A DNA stretch of 50,238 nucleotides from Candidatus Heritagella gallinarum (GCA_904394685.1 CAJFNK010000060.1:1-50238); one strand, 5' to 3'; positions 42,001 to 49,521 are shown, counted from the first letter of the stretch. Made by a program: numbers and translations. Notes: generated by a model from the letters alone, not told the origin.

Positions 42001-42882
42001 GGACTCGACCCCGGACTGGATTTTGTCCAGCGTGGCGGAAAGGTCATTTTTTCCGCTTTCCAGAGAAGCCGCCAGCTCGTTCAGCGAGGAAGTGTCCTCC
42101 GGCAAAACCGACAGCACGAGATTGAGCTGGTTCAGCCCGGCAGAAAGCTGCAAATTCTGTTCGGTCAGGGTTTCCAGCTGCTTTTTTTGCTCGGAATCCA
42201 GCTTGGAGCGGGCTTCTTTCAGGGCAGCTTCGCCCTCGTCCAGCTTTTTCTCGGCCTCTGCCAGCCCTTTGTCCACCGAGGCCAGCACTTTTTCGTTGAG
42301 CGCTTGGATTTTTTCGTCGTTCAGGGTGACTTTCAGGGAATCTTCTACCAGCCCGATAGAGGTAACGCTGGCCACGCCGCCCAAACGCTCAAATTCCGGA
42401 ACAACGGTATCCTGTACCAGCTGGGTGATTTCCCGGCTGTCTTTTCCCTCCATGTCCACACTGGCCACCATGACCGGCAGCATGTTGGGGTCGATTTTCA
42501 TAATCATGGGGGAACCCACCTGCTCGGCCAGCTGCCCTTTTACCAGATCCAGACTGCTGCTCATCTCGATCATGGCGCTGTCCATGTTGGTATCCTGTGT
42601 GAATTGCAGGATCACCATGCTGGTGTTGGCGCTGGAAATACTGGTTACCTTTTCCACGCCGCTGGTGGTAGCAAGGGTCTGCTCGATGGGTTTTGTCACC
42701 GAAAGCTCCACCTTTTCGGGGCTTGCGCCGGGATAGGTGGTGATGACCGCCGCATAGGGCAGGGTCATTTTGGGAAGCAGGTCGGTGGACATCCGGGTAA
42801 AGGAGATCACCCCCAGCAGGATAATCAGGATGACCGACACAAATACGGTAAAGGGTTTTCGGACGCTGAATTTTGAGAGCAT
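39028..42882 (-). CDS. RND-family efflux transporter with long coiled-coil insertion
   Basis: An AcrB/SwrC-type resistance-nodulation-division exporter of 1284 residues, about 240 more than typical. Twelve predicted transmembrane segments with the usual start (SVRKPFTVFVSVILIILLGV) and the proton-relay motif GVGMLVDNSIVVIENTYRLR. The first extracytoplasmic loop carries an insertion of roughly residues 195-470 rich in Leu, Glu, Gln, Lys and Ala, strongly helical. Such insertions occur in Firmicutes RND proteins and may replace the separate adaptor protein of Gram-negative pumps. ATG follows AATGGAGG. It is coupled to tetR and controlled by the operator at 42931-42948. Confidence 0.93.
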   Translation of the reverse strand: MLSKFSVRKPFTVFVSVILIILLGVISFTRMSTDLLPKMTLPYAAVITTYPGASPEKVELSVTKPIEQTLATTSGVEKVTSISSANTSMVILQFTQDTNMDSAMIEMSSSLDLVKGQLAEQVGSPMIMKIDPNMLPVMVASVDMEGKDSREITQLVQDTVVPEFERLGGVASVTSIGLVEDSLKVTLNDEKIQALNEKVLASVDKGLAEAEKKLDEGEAALKEARSKLDSEQKKQLETLTEQNLQLSAGLNQLNLVLSVLPEDTSSLNELAASLESGKNDLSATLDKIQSGVESVTDAIDLDTLQTVSNGLQTAADGAGKLAEELKAAFPEEDSLYTTARELETALRNAKTNTDRAISLLQGLTDPSAFSQLEELENSLDKGMEEIKGAIEQLPQLRQTLTEQQQQLTEAKKQLDMGIQTLTGKMTEASVALTTQETELKKGREELESSREEAYKKAGLDGVITRDTISGLLTAQNFSMPAGYLSEGETQYTVRVGDALASQEELENLVLFHMDGDVGDIALKDVADIEMTDNSGEMYAKINGNDGILLSFQKQSTASTTDVSDDIRRVMQQLTEENPGLHITPLQDQGIYINIIIQSVLENLLMGGILAVLILLLFLRSIRPTIVVALSIPISLTFALVLMYFSGVTLNIISLSGLALGVGMLVDNSIVVIENTYRLRAEGMSAAEAAMHGAGQVAGAIFSSTLTTVCVFLPIVFTEGMTRQLFTDMGLTIAYSLMASLLVALTLVPAMSAGLLRKVPQSKDGLFARFAGFYGKLLGGALRFKPVVLAAVLLLFVFSLWQATQMGTAFIPETDSMQMSVTMEMPKDATTEETREMANTVAERIQQVEGVDTVGAMEGSGMMAMAGGGGISIYVTLDENRSLTSQQIADEIEKSTEDLDCTVTATGSSMDLSALGGSGVQLVIKGPELDELERIAQDLGEMLEKIDGTVDIDNGLEETEPEIKVTVDKEKAMKYQLTVAQVYQEVTKAISSETTATTLTQGTTEYPVLLVEAGKGVTHKTLKDHPITVTKDGKETEITLGDVAEITMEQSLSSIQHDDQTRTLTVSAGVDSSHNIGLVGREVEKALESFSLPDGYTVELAGENENIQQTLNDMLLMILLAVVCIYLIMVAEFQSLLSPFIVMFTIPLAFTGGLLALLITGTELSMIAMLGFLVLSGVVVNNGIVFVDYVNQLRLGGMEKRDALILAGKTRLRPILMTALTTILGLSTMALGMGSGSDMVQPLAIVTIGGLLYATVLTLVVVPCLYDLMNRRPLKKHGEEEQNAN

Positions 42883-42930
42883 ACAGGTTCCTCCATTGCG
42901 ATACCAAAATCATTGGAATTCAAGACAAAA

Positions 42931-42962
42931 TGACTGACTGGTCAGTCACCTGGTTCAGTATA
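42931..42962 (-). promoter_or_regulatory. RND-tetR promoter with TetR-type operator
   Basis: TGACTGAC-TG-GTCAGTCA (42931-42948) has perfect 8-bp half-sites and is a classic TetR-family operator. It lies just downstream of a minus-strand -10 TATACT (42962-42957), over the transcription start. The -35 is weak. Confidence 0.8.
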
Positions 42963-43027
42963 GCATATTCCGTGTGGGGATACTTTAAACATTTTGTAAA
43001 TTGCCATTTTTATTTTACAGAAAAGAA

Positions 43028-43056
43028 ACCGGCGCTGGCAAAATGCCGGCACCGGT
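43028..43056 (-). terminator. Terminator after the small lipoprotein gene
   Basis: The hairpin formed by ACCGGCGCTGGCA and TGCCGGCACCGGT (one mismatch, one wobble) is followed on the minus strand by TTTCTTTTCT. It lies downstream of the lipoprotein gene at 43098. Confidence 0.7.
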
Positions 43057-43097
43057 AAAATGGTCTTTTTATATATAGAGGGATAAAAAATCAGGAA

Positions 43098-43481
43098 TTA
43101 CTTTTTGACAAACTTCATGCTCATTTCCATGCCGCTCTGTTCCATGGAGAGAGTCAGTGTGCCGCCTTCCACGGTGGCGTCGATGCTTTGGCCTTCTGCT
43201 GTCAGGGTGAGCTTGCCGCCGCCCTGAGAGGTGTAGGTTCCTTCTGTCTCATCCCCCTCAGCGGACATCTTGAACTTGCCGCCCTCCATCAGGGTGATGG
43301 TGGGGGTCTCCTCGCCAAAGCTTGCTTCCCACATTTCGGTTCCCTCTTTCAGGGTAACGCCGCCTGCGGAAGCCTCAACCAGCTTATACTCGCCAAACGC
43401 ATTGCCGCCGCCCAGCATGCTGCAGGATGCCAAGACAAACATGGAAATGATTACCAGAAAAAATGCAGATACCTTTTTCAT
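43098..43481 (-). CDS. Small lipoprotein with beta-rich domain, unknown function
   Basis: A 127-residue lipoprotein: signal peptide ending at lipobox LASC, then a Gly-rich linker and a beta-sheet domain (FGEYKLVEASAGGVTL, TITLMEGGKFKMSAEGD, GTYTSQGGGKLTLTAEG, GTLTLSMEQSGMEMSMKFVKK). The pattern is like short lipocalin-like or META-type domains found in Clostridia lipoproteins; no function can be assigned. ATG follows AAAGGAG. It is monocistronic with an extended -10 promoter about 180 bases upstream and its own terminator. Confidence 0.8.
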   Translation of the reverse strand: MKKVSAFFLVIISMFVLASCSMLGGGNAFGEYKLVEASAGGVTLKEGTEMWEASFGEETPTITLMEGGKFKMSAEGDETEGTYTSQGGGKLTLTAEGQSIDATVEGGTLTLSMEQSGMEMSMKFVKK

Positions 43482-43660
43482 AGATGAATTTCTCCTTTTG
43501 TTGATTTTGAGAAAAACAAAACAGTGATAGGATCAGGTGTTTTGATAAATACCCGGAAAATAAACTGCTATCTGCTCCATAAATCCCCTCTATAAAACCA
43601 TTTGCCGCATTGGAGTAAGATACCTCATCCTCAATTGCTAGACTGTCTTGCCTTATGCAC

Positions 43661-43669
43661 ATTATAGCA
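43661..43669 (-). promoter_or_regulatory. Extended -10 promoter of the small lipoprotein gene
   Basis: On the minus strand, TGC-TATAAT forms an extended -10 element; there is no clear -35. Confidence 0.5.
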
Positions 43670-43805
43670 TGACGAAAACGGTAATACTAGGGATTTTTTG
43701 CAGAATTTATGGGGATTCCTCCCTTTTTGTTAGCTGCGAAAATCAATTATTCTATTCATTCGTTACTTTTAAAGTTTAAAATTGTGAGTAAATGGTAAAA
43801 CCCTC

Positions 43806-43854
43806 TTGACAACATAGTTGGTTTGTTGTATAGTTAATTACACAAGTAACTAAC
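43806..43854 (+). promoter_or_regulatory. Promoter and operator of the second GntR/ABC operon
   Basis: TTGACA (43806-43811), a 17-bp spacer and TATAGT (43829-43834). An inverted repeat GTTAATTAC-acaa-GTAACTAAC (43833-43854, one mismatch) starts in the -10 and covers the transcription start. It is probably the GntR operator. Confidence 0.65.
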
Positions 43855-43877
43855 CAATTAACCAAAGGGGGAATATC

Positions 43878-44246
43878 ATGAAACTGGATCCTTCCATGGA
43901 AACCCCCATCTATCTGCAAATTGCCGCCGGGCTGGAAGACGGGATTTTTATTGGAGCCTATCCAGAGGGCACACAGGTTCCTTCCACCACCGAGCTTTCG
44001 GTAACGCTGCAAATCAATCCGGCCACCGTGCTGAAAGGAATCAATCTGTTGGTAGAAGAGGGGATTTTATTTAAGAAACGGGGTGTGGGGATGTTTGTGT
44101 GTGAAGGCGCACAGGAAAAAATCCGGGAGAAACGGCAAAACGCCTTTTTTGAGAACTATGTTCGGCCGTTAGTGAACGAGGCACGAAAGCTGGGGTTGGA
44201 GGAAGAAAAACTGATCAAACTGTTGGAAAGGGGATATCAGGAATGA
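43878..44246 (+). CDS. GntR-family (YtrA-like) transcriptional regulator
   Basis: A 122-residue short GntR repressor: winged helix (PIYLQIAAGLEDGIFIGAYP, VPSTTELSVTLQINPATVLKG, EEGILFKKRGVGMFV) plus a short helical tail. ATG follows AAAGGGGGAA. It starts the operon with an ABC ATPase and permease; its stop overlaps the ATPase start (ATGA). Likely controls its own operon through the operator at 43833-43854. Confidence 0.9.
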   Translation: MKLDPSMETPIYLQIAAGLEDGIFIGAYPEGTQVPSTTELSVTLQINPATVLKGINLLVEEGILFKKRGVGMFVCEGAQEKIREKRQNAFFENYVRPLVNEARKLGLEEEKLIKLLERGYQE

Positions 44247-45109
44247 ATGCGATTACATGTATGGGATTGAGTAAGCATTTTGGGAATATAAAAGCGCTGG
44301 ATGAGGCGCAGCTGTGTTTTGAAGAAGGAAAAATCTATGGGCTGCTGGGCAGAAACGGTGCCGGGAAGACCACTCTGCTCAACTGTATCACCGGAAGGCT
44401 GTTTCCCACTGCCGGGCAGGTTCTCATCGACGGCGAACAGGCGATGGAAAATCAAAAAGCCCTGAAAAAGGTCTTTTATATGGGGCAGCAGGAGATGTAT
44501 CCCGAAGAAATGACGGTTGAAAAGATTTTTGACTGGACCGCAAAATTTTATGGAGGGTTTGACCGGGAATATGCTCACAGGTTGTGTTCTCTTTTCGGTC
44601 TGAACCCCAAAAAGAAATCGTCAAAACTCTCCACCGGTTACCGTTCGATTTATAAGCTGATTACTGCTTTGGCGGTGGATGTGCCGTATGTGCTGCTGGA
44701 TGAGCCGGTTTTGGGGCTGGACGCCGGACACCGGGAACTGTTTTATCGGGAGCTGTTGGACAGCTATGGCAAAAATCCCCGGACAATCGTCCTTTCTACC
44801 CACCTGATTGAGGAAGCAGCCAGCCTGCTGGAGGAGGTTATCATCCTTCACGAGGGAAAGATCTTGTGCCACAAGACCTGCGAAGAACTGCTTCGGTGCG
44901 GTTATACTATAAGCGGGCGGCAGTCAGAAGTAGACGAGTTTTTAAAAGGAAAGCAGGTGCTGTCGGAGCAGTCGATTGGTGGCCTCAAATCAGCGGTGGT
45001 GTATGGAACGCCGGAGCGGGATTTGCCCACAACGCTGGAAATCGGACGGATGGACCTGCAAAAATTGTTTGTTGCCATGACAGAAACATCGGGGAGGGAT
45101 TCGCAATGA
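44243..45109 (+). CDS. ABC transporter ATP-binding protein
   Basis: An ABC ATPase of 288 residues with Walker A GRNGAGKTT, Walker B VLLDEPVLGLD and H-loop VLSTHLIEEAASLLEE. The signature region reads LSTGYRSIYKL instead of LSGGQ, and the Q-loop segment is YMGQQEMYPE. This altered signature recurs in GntR-linked ABC ATPases. It overlaps both neighbours by 4 bp (ATGA), so it is tightly coupled to the regulator and the permease. The substrate is unknown; bacteriocin or peptide antibiotic defence is common in such modules. Confidence 0.92.
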   Translation: MNAITCMGLSKHFGNIKALDEAQLCFEEGKIYGLLGRNGAGKTTLLNCITGRLFPTAGQVLIDGEQAMENQKALKKVFYMGQQEMYPEEMTVEKIFDWTAKFYGGFDREYAHRLCSLFGLNPKKKSSKLSTGYRSIYKLITALAVDVPYVLLDEPVLGLDAGHRELFYRELLDSYGKNPRTIVLSTHLIEEAASLLEEVIILHEGKILCHKTCEELLRCGYTISGRQSEVDEFLKGKQVLSEQSIGGLKSAVVYGTPERDLPTTLEIGRMDLQKLFVAMTETSGRDSQ

Positions 45110-45876
45110 AACAGGCGGTTTCGTATTATTGGAAAAATGTAATGGTTTCGTTTTTGATTACGTTTGTCACTATGGTTGCAATTGTTTTGTTTACCGGGAT
45201 ATTTTTGGAACGGAACCAACCTGAACCGATTGAGTATTCTCAATCTATTTCTGTATCGATTGATTATTCTTATTCTGTATCTGGATTTGAAGTGGCCTAT
45301 ATGATTTTTATGCTGATTTGGGGAATTACTGCATTTCGGGCGCCGTTTTATTTCTTTCAGCAGAATGCGATCACCCGAAAAATCCAGTATGCCGCATGGG
45401 GAATCGCCGCTGTGGGGATTGCTCTTTTGGAATCGCTGCTCTGCATAGCCTGTGGACGTTTGAGCGGGACATTGTTCCACTATGAGTCCGTTTTTAACCA
45501 GATGTATGAATCCAGTCTGCTGTCTTTTGGAGAGGGTTCTATTATCTTACAAGAAATTTTATGGAATTTCTCTTTCTTCCTGCTTATGGGCTGTGCCGGT
45601 TTTGCTATTGCCCTGCTTTATTACCGGCTTTCCAAAATCGGAAAGGTGCTGGTTTCCGTTCTGGTACCCGGTTTTCTGTTTGTCTTGTTGCCTATGGCAG
45701 ATAAGCCGCTGCTAAAAGGGGGATACACCTGGCTCTTGGAAAAGGCGGCAATTCTGTTCAGCGGATACACCCCCACAGGCGTCCAGATCATGCTTCCAGT
45801 TCTCACAACGTTGGTATGTAGCATCCTTTTGGGATGTGCAGGTTGGCTGATGATACGGCGTGCAGAAATTCGATAA
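45106..45876 (+). CDS. ABC transporter permease (GntR-linked)
   Basis: A 256-residue membrane protein with about six hydrophobic segments (VSFLITFVTMVAIVLFTG near the N terminus, SILLGCAGWLMIRRAEIR at the C terminus). There is no recognised catalytic motif. It is the partner permease of the preceding ATPase, with an ATGA overlap. The open frame extends upstream of 45106, but the ATG after GGGAGG is clearly the start. A terminator follows 20 bases after the stop. Confidence 0.85.
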   Translation: MKQAVSYYWKNVMVSFLITFVTMVAIVLFTGIFLERNQPEPIEYSQSISVSIDYSYSVSGFEVAYMIFMLIWGITAFRAPFYFFQQNAITRKIQYAAWGIAAVGIALLESLLCIACGRLSGTLFHYESVFNQMYESSLLSFGEGSIILQEILWNFSFFLLMGCAGFAIALLYYRLSKIGKVLVSVLVPGFLFVLLPMADKPLLKGGYTWLLEKAAILFSGYTPTGVQIMLPVLTTLVCSILLGCAGWLMIRRAEIR

Positions 45877-45896
45877 AAAGATATACAAAAAATTAC

Positions 45897-45929
45897 GGGG
45901 GAAGGGTACATCCTTCCCCTGTGTTTTTT
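45897..45929 (+). terminator. Intrinsic terminator after the GntR/ABC operon
   Basis: The stem GGGGAAGG/CCTTCCCC (45898-45905 and 45912-45919) is followed by TGTGTTTTTT. Confidence 0.9.
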
Positions 45930-45980
45930 ATTCCAAACGTTTCCGGGAAACCTTTCCGGGTTTTCGCTATGGACAAGTTA

Positions 45981-45989
45981 TGATATAAT
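45981..45989 (+). promoter_or_regulatory. Extended -10 promoter of dnaD-dnaC
   Basis: TGA-TATAAT (45981-45989) is an extended -10 element; the -35 is weak. It lies about 85 bases before the dnaD start. Confidence 0.55.
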
Positions 45990-46075
45990 GGAATCATCAA
46001 ACAGTATGATCGGGTATTGTGCCCTATTTGGATGAAAACAGGGGAGTAAACCGCTTGGAAAGGAATGGTAGAGGG

Positions 46076-47149
46076 ATGTCCTATCAGATTAATTTGGGCG
46101 AATGGAATTCGGTGTTTGCCGTGCCGTCGTCTTTGGTTGACAGCCATATGCGGCTGGCAGGCGCTGTGCAGCTAAAGGTGCTGCTGTGGGTGCTGCGCCA
46201 TGCCGGCGAGGAGGTTTCGGTGGAAAAACTGGCGGCCGCAGTGGGGGTGAGCCCCGCCGATGCACGGGACGCCATGCAGTATTGGGTGGAAACCGGGCTG
46301 CTGCAAGGGGAAAAGGCCCTGACGCCGCCCAAAAGCGAGAACACACAAAGCCCGCAGGCCGCTGTGGCTGTTGCGGAGGAATCCTCCGCCGAAACCCAGC
46401 CGGAAGCCCCCGGCCCGGCCCGGCTGGTTTCTTCTCTCCCCACACCGCCGGTACAGGAGCCGGAAAAACCCGCCCCGCCTCCAAAAACACCACCACGCCG
46501 GATTCCAAAGCCGGACGGCGTGTTTGTGGCGCAGCGCATCAATGAGTCGGAGGAAATCAGCTTTTTGATGCAGGAGGCGCAGCTGATTCTGGGGCGCCCG
46601 ATTTCGCCGGGGCTTTCTTCCAGCCTGGTGTTTATCCACGATGACTACGGGCTGCCGGTGGATGTGATCGTGATGCTGCTGCAATATGTCAAAGACCGTG
46701 GCCGGGATAATACCAATTATATTGAATCGGTGGCAAGGGGCTGGGCGGCAGACGGCGTTTTGAGCCACGAGGCCGCTGAACAGAAGCTGCGCCAGCTGGA
46801 TGAATCGGAGCAGGCGTGGCGCAGAGTTGAAAACGCCCTGCGGATTCCCCGGCGCTCTCCCAGCGCAAGGGAAGAACAGTTTGCCCGCAACTGGGTGCTG
46901 GAATGGCGCTTTAGCGACGATATGCTCCGGGAAGCCTATGAGCGCTGTGTGGACGCTACGGGCCGGATGAACCTGAGCTATATCAACCGGGTGCTGGAGC
47001 GTTGGCACAAGGCTGGGATCTCGACCCCGCAGCAGGCGGCTTCTGAGCAGGCAGCCAAAACCGCTTCCCGCACAAAAGAAACCGAAACCAGCTTTGACTT
47101 GGACGAGTATGAGCGTACCAGCCGTTGGGGATACTTTGGAAAGGGGTGA
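46076..47149 (+). CDS. DnaD-domain replication initiation protein
   Basis: A DnaD-family primosome protein of 357 residues. The N-terminal winged-helix domain (LKVLLWVLRHAGEEVSVEKL, VSPADARDAMQYWVETGLL) is joined by a long Pro-rich linker (about residues 90-150) to a DnaB_2/DnaD C-terminal domain: LSSSLVFIHDDYGLPVDVI and the YIESVARGWAADGV motif. A second DnaD-type domain may follow (RNWVLEWRFSDDMLREAYER, YINRVLERW). It helps load the replicative helicase. The ATG at 46076 gives the typical N terminus. It is followed 5 bases later by the helicase-loader ATPase gene. Confidence 0.88.
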   Translation: MSYQINLGEWNSVFAVPSSLVDSHMRLAGAVQLKVLLWVLRHAGEEVSVEKLAAAVGVSPADARDAMQYWVETGLLQGEKALTPPKSENTQSPQAAVAVAEESSAETQPEAPGPARLVSSLPTPPVQEPEKPAPPPKTPPRRIPKPDGVFVAQRINESEEISFLMQEAQLILGRPISPGLSSSLVFIHDDYGLPVDVIVMLLQYVKDRGRDNTNYIESVARGWAADGVLSHEAAEQKLRQLDESEQAWRRVENALRIPRRSPSAREEQFARNWVLEWRFSDDMLREAYERCVDATGRMNLSYINRVLERWHKAGISTPQQAASEQAAKTASRTKETETSFDLDEYERTSRWGYFGKG

Positions 47150-47154
47150 CCGGC

Positions 47155-48159
47155 ATGGGATATAGCCGTGAAGTATATGATTCCGCCATGGAGGTGTTGG
47201 GACAGCGCCGCCGCAAAGCGGAGCAGGAAGCCGCCCAGCGGCGGATGGCGTTTTATGCCAACTGCCCCAGAGGACAACAAATCCAGCAGGAGCTGGCGGC
47301 GGTGGGGTCGTCGGCAGCCCGCCGGGTGTTTGCCGGCGGGAATGTCGCCGCTGAAATTGCCAAGCTGCGGGAGCAGAGCCTGGCGCTGCAAAAAGAACGT
47401 CGGCAGCTGTTGGAACAGTTTGGCCTTGCGGCGGATGCACTCGAAGCGCACTACCAGTGCCAGGCGTGTGAGGATACGGGATATATTGACGGAAAAATGT
47501 GCAATTGCCTGAAAGGGCTGCTCCGTCAGGAGGCGTACCGGCGGCTCAACGCCATGACCCCGCTGACGCTTTCCGGTTTTGAACAATTTGAACTGCGCTA
47601 TTACAGCAGCCGTGCAGAGGCGGGAGAGGTTTCGCCACGGGAACACATGAAAGGCGTTTTGGAGTTTTGCCAAAATTATGCCAGCAGCTTTTGTTCCCAT
47701 TCTCCCAGCCTTCTCTTTCAGGGACGCACCGGGCTGGGAAAAACCCATCTTTCGCTCTCGATTGCCAAAACAGCGATCGACAAAGGGTATGGCGTGGTGT
47801 ATGGCTCGGTGCAGAACTTTTTGTCTATCCTTGAAAAAGAGCGGTTTGGGCGGTTGGAATCGGATACCAACCGGGATTTGCTCCACTGCGATTTGCTGAT
47901 TTTGGACGATTTGGGGACAGAGTTTTCCACCCACTTTGTTTCGGCGGCGCTCTATAATATCATCAACACCCGCCTGATGTCGGAAAAGCCGACAATTATC
48001 AGCACCAATCTTTCGATGAAGGAGCTTCTGGAACGCTATGGCGAACGCATGGTGTCCCGCATGATTGGCGGATATCAGCGCCTGATGTTTGCCGGAAAGG
48101 ATGTCCGTCAGCTTCGGCATCTGGAGCAGGAGCGTGGCACAAAGATTACAGAAATGTGA
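47155..48159 (+). CDS. Helicase loader ATPase (DnaC/DnaI type)
   Basis: An AAA+ ATPase of 334 residues that loads DnaB-type helicase at the origin. An N-terminal helical domain ends in a zinc-binding cluster (CQACEDTGYIDGKMCNC), followed by Walker A GRTGLGKTHLS, Walker B LLILDDLG, sensor 1 (IISTNLS) and the Arg-rich sensor 2/finger region (RYGERMVSRMIGG). The zinc cluster is typical of Firmicutes DnaI/DnaC. ATG at 47155 follows AAAGGGGTGA. It is co-transcribed with the DnaD gene. Confidence 0.93.
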   Translation: MGYSREVYDSAMEVLGQRRRKAEQEAAQRRMAFYANCPRGQQIQQELAAVGSSAARRVFAGGNVAAEIAKLREQSLALQKERRQLLEQFGLAADALEAHYQCQACEDTGYIDGKMCNCLKGLLRQEAYRRLNAMTPLTLSGFEQFELRYYSSRAEAGEVSPREHMKGVLEFCQNYASSFCSHSPSLLFQGRTGLGKTHLSLSIAKTAIDKGYGVVYGSVQNFLSILEKERFGRLESDTNRDLLHCDLLILDDLGTEFSTHFVSAALYNIINTRLMSEKPTIISTNLSMKELLERYGERMVSRMIGGYQRLMFAGKDVRQLRHLEQERGTKITEM

Positions 48160-48187
48160 TATTCCGGTTACAAAAGCGCATAAATGG

Positions 48188-48217
48188 TTGTTTTACCAAA
48201 AGTCTGTGTGCTATAAT
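48188..48217 (+). promoter_or_regulatory. Promoter of the SGNH lipoprotein gene
   Basis: TTGTTT (48188-48193), an 18-bp spacer and TATAAT (48212-48217) with an extended TGC element. Confidence 0.65.
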
Positions 48218-48264
48218 GAGCGGGAAATTTGTAATTTTATATTATATAAAGGAGATATCACAAA

Positions 48265-49113
48265 ATGGGAATGAAAAAATGGTGGAAAGCAGCTGCATTT
48301 CTGACAGCCTGTATGATGCTTTTGTCCGGATGCGCCAGCGGTGACAAGGCCGCCGGAGCTTCTCAGGGAAAAGAAAGCCAGACGCAGTCATCTGTCAGCC
48401 AGAGTGCAGCTTCTTCAAAGGCCCCCTCTGCTCCCTCCCAAGCGCCAGAGTCCTCACAGGCGACAGAAAGTTCGGATTCCCAGACGTCTACGCAGCCGGT
48501 AGGGGCCGATTTCTTTAACGATGCCGTGTTCGTCGGGGACTCGGTTTCGCTGCGGCTCACCTATTATTGCCAGTCGCACAAGGGCGTTCTGGGGACAGCT
48601 CAGTTCTTGACTTCCGGAAGCCTGGGAAGCGGCAATGCGCTGGAGAAGATTTCCGAAGATTCCGTCCACCCGGTGTATCAGGGAGAAAAAATGCTGATCG
48701 AGGACGGGGTAAAGGCTTCGGGCGCCAAGAAAGTCTTTATCATGCTGGGCATGAACGACGTAGGGCTGTATGGAGTCGAGGACTCTGTGAAAAATATGGA
48801 AACGCTGGTCGAGCGGATTCTGGAAAAAAGCCCGGATGTGGAAATTTATATCCAGTCTATGACCCCCATGCTGAAAGAAACACAGCTAAAGCAGCTGAAT
48901 AACCCGAATCTTGATAAATACAACCAGCAGCTGAAAGCGCTTTGTGAAGAAAAAGGCTATCATTTTGCAGACGTGGCCTCGGTGATGAAGGACGAAGAAG
49001 GCAATTTGATTCCCGAATATTGCAGCGACCCGGAGGGGATGGGCATCCACTTTACCGATGCCGGCGCTCAGGCCTGGATTGACTATCTGATTAAAAACGC
49101 CGACAGCTTTTAA
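48265..49113 (+). CDS. SGNH/GDSL-hydrolase lipoprotein
   Basis: A surface lipoprotein of 282 residues with the SGNH hydrolase fold. A signal peptide ends at lipobox LSGC, and a Ser/Gln/Ala-rich linker of about 65 residues spans the wall. The catalytic blocks are FVGDSVSLRL (Ser), the Gly block, LGMNDVGLYG (Asn) and DPEGMGIHFTDAG (Asp and His). The family removes acyl groups from polysaccharides or lipids; cell-wall O-deacetylation is a reasonable guess. The ATG at 48265 lies 10 bases after AAAGGAG. A small related cluster (49144, 49562) follows it. Confidence 0.9.
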   Translation: MGMKKWWKAAAFLTACMMLLSGCASGDKAAGASQGKESQTQSSVSQSAASSKAPSAPSQAPESSQATESSDSQTSTQPVGADFFNDAVFVGDSVSLRLTYYCQSHKGVLGTAQFLTSGSLGSGNALEKISEDSVHPVYQGEKMLIEDGVKASGAKKVFIMLGMNDVGLYGVEDSVKNMETLVERILEKSPDVEIYIQSMTPMLKETQLKQLNNPNLDKYNQQLKALCEEKGYHFADVASVMKDEEGNLIPEYCSDPEGMGIHFTDAGAQAWIDYLIKNADSF

Positions 49114-49143
49114 AATATGGGCAGTATAGGTGATATTAGCCGG

Positions 49144-49521
49144 ATGCTCCGCTGCCTGGCAATAAGCGTGCTGAGCGGGGGCTCTGATTTGGGTGAAAGT
49201 TCTCCGTCGTCTGTTTCCACAAGCCGAACCGCTGTGGAACAAGCCTGCCGGACGCCGGGATTTGGCTGGGGGGACTATGATTTCATCGAGATCGCCCTGC
49301 TGCGGCTGTATGAGACCCCGGAGCTTTGTCAAAAATACGGCGATTCGTTTGAAGCGCAGGATTTTGCCGGGAAGCACGTTCCCAAATCCCGCACCGCCCT
49401 GTGCCGGGCCGTTGTGCAGGGGGATGTTTGGGAAATTCGGCTTACAAAGTCCCGGTTTGGAAAGTGGAACGCAACCGGCTGCTTTTTGGCCGATAAGAAT
49501 CTGGAAAACTGGACAGAATAA
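49144..49521 (+). CDS. Small protein of unknown function, related to the lipoprotein at 29727
   Basis: About 125 residues. The N terminus (MLRCLAISVLSGGSDLGESS) resembles a lipoprotein signal that lacks a clear lipobox, as if it were damaged or misassembled. The C-terminal part GDVWEIRLTKSRFGKWNATGCF aligns by eye with GDLWQLELKKSLFSPWQVTGVF of the 29727 lipoprotein, so both belong to the same unnamed family. The ATG at 49144 lies about 10 bases after AGGTGA; an ATG at 49117 has no ribosome binding site. It lies between SGNH and DUF4358 lipoprotein genes and probably shares their transcript. Confidence 0.6.
   Translation: MLRCLAISVLSGGSDLGESSPSSVSTSRTAVEQACRTPGFGWGDYDFIEIALLRLYETPELCQKYGDSFEAQDFAGKHVPKSRTALCRAVVQGDVWEIRLTKSRFGKWNATGCFLADKNLENWTE

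Larger units (their letters stand above)
43482..43877. other. Intergenic region between lipoprotein and GntR genes
   Basis: This stretch of about 395 bases holds the lipoprotein leader and promoter (43661-43669, minus) and the GntR promoter/operator (43806-43854, plus). In the rest I see AT-rich sequence with no gene or obvious structured RNA. The lipoprotein leader of about 170 bases is long for such a gene, but no known riboswitch pattern was recognised. Confidence 0.6.
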
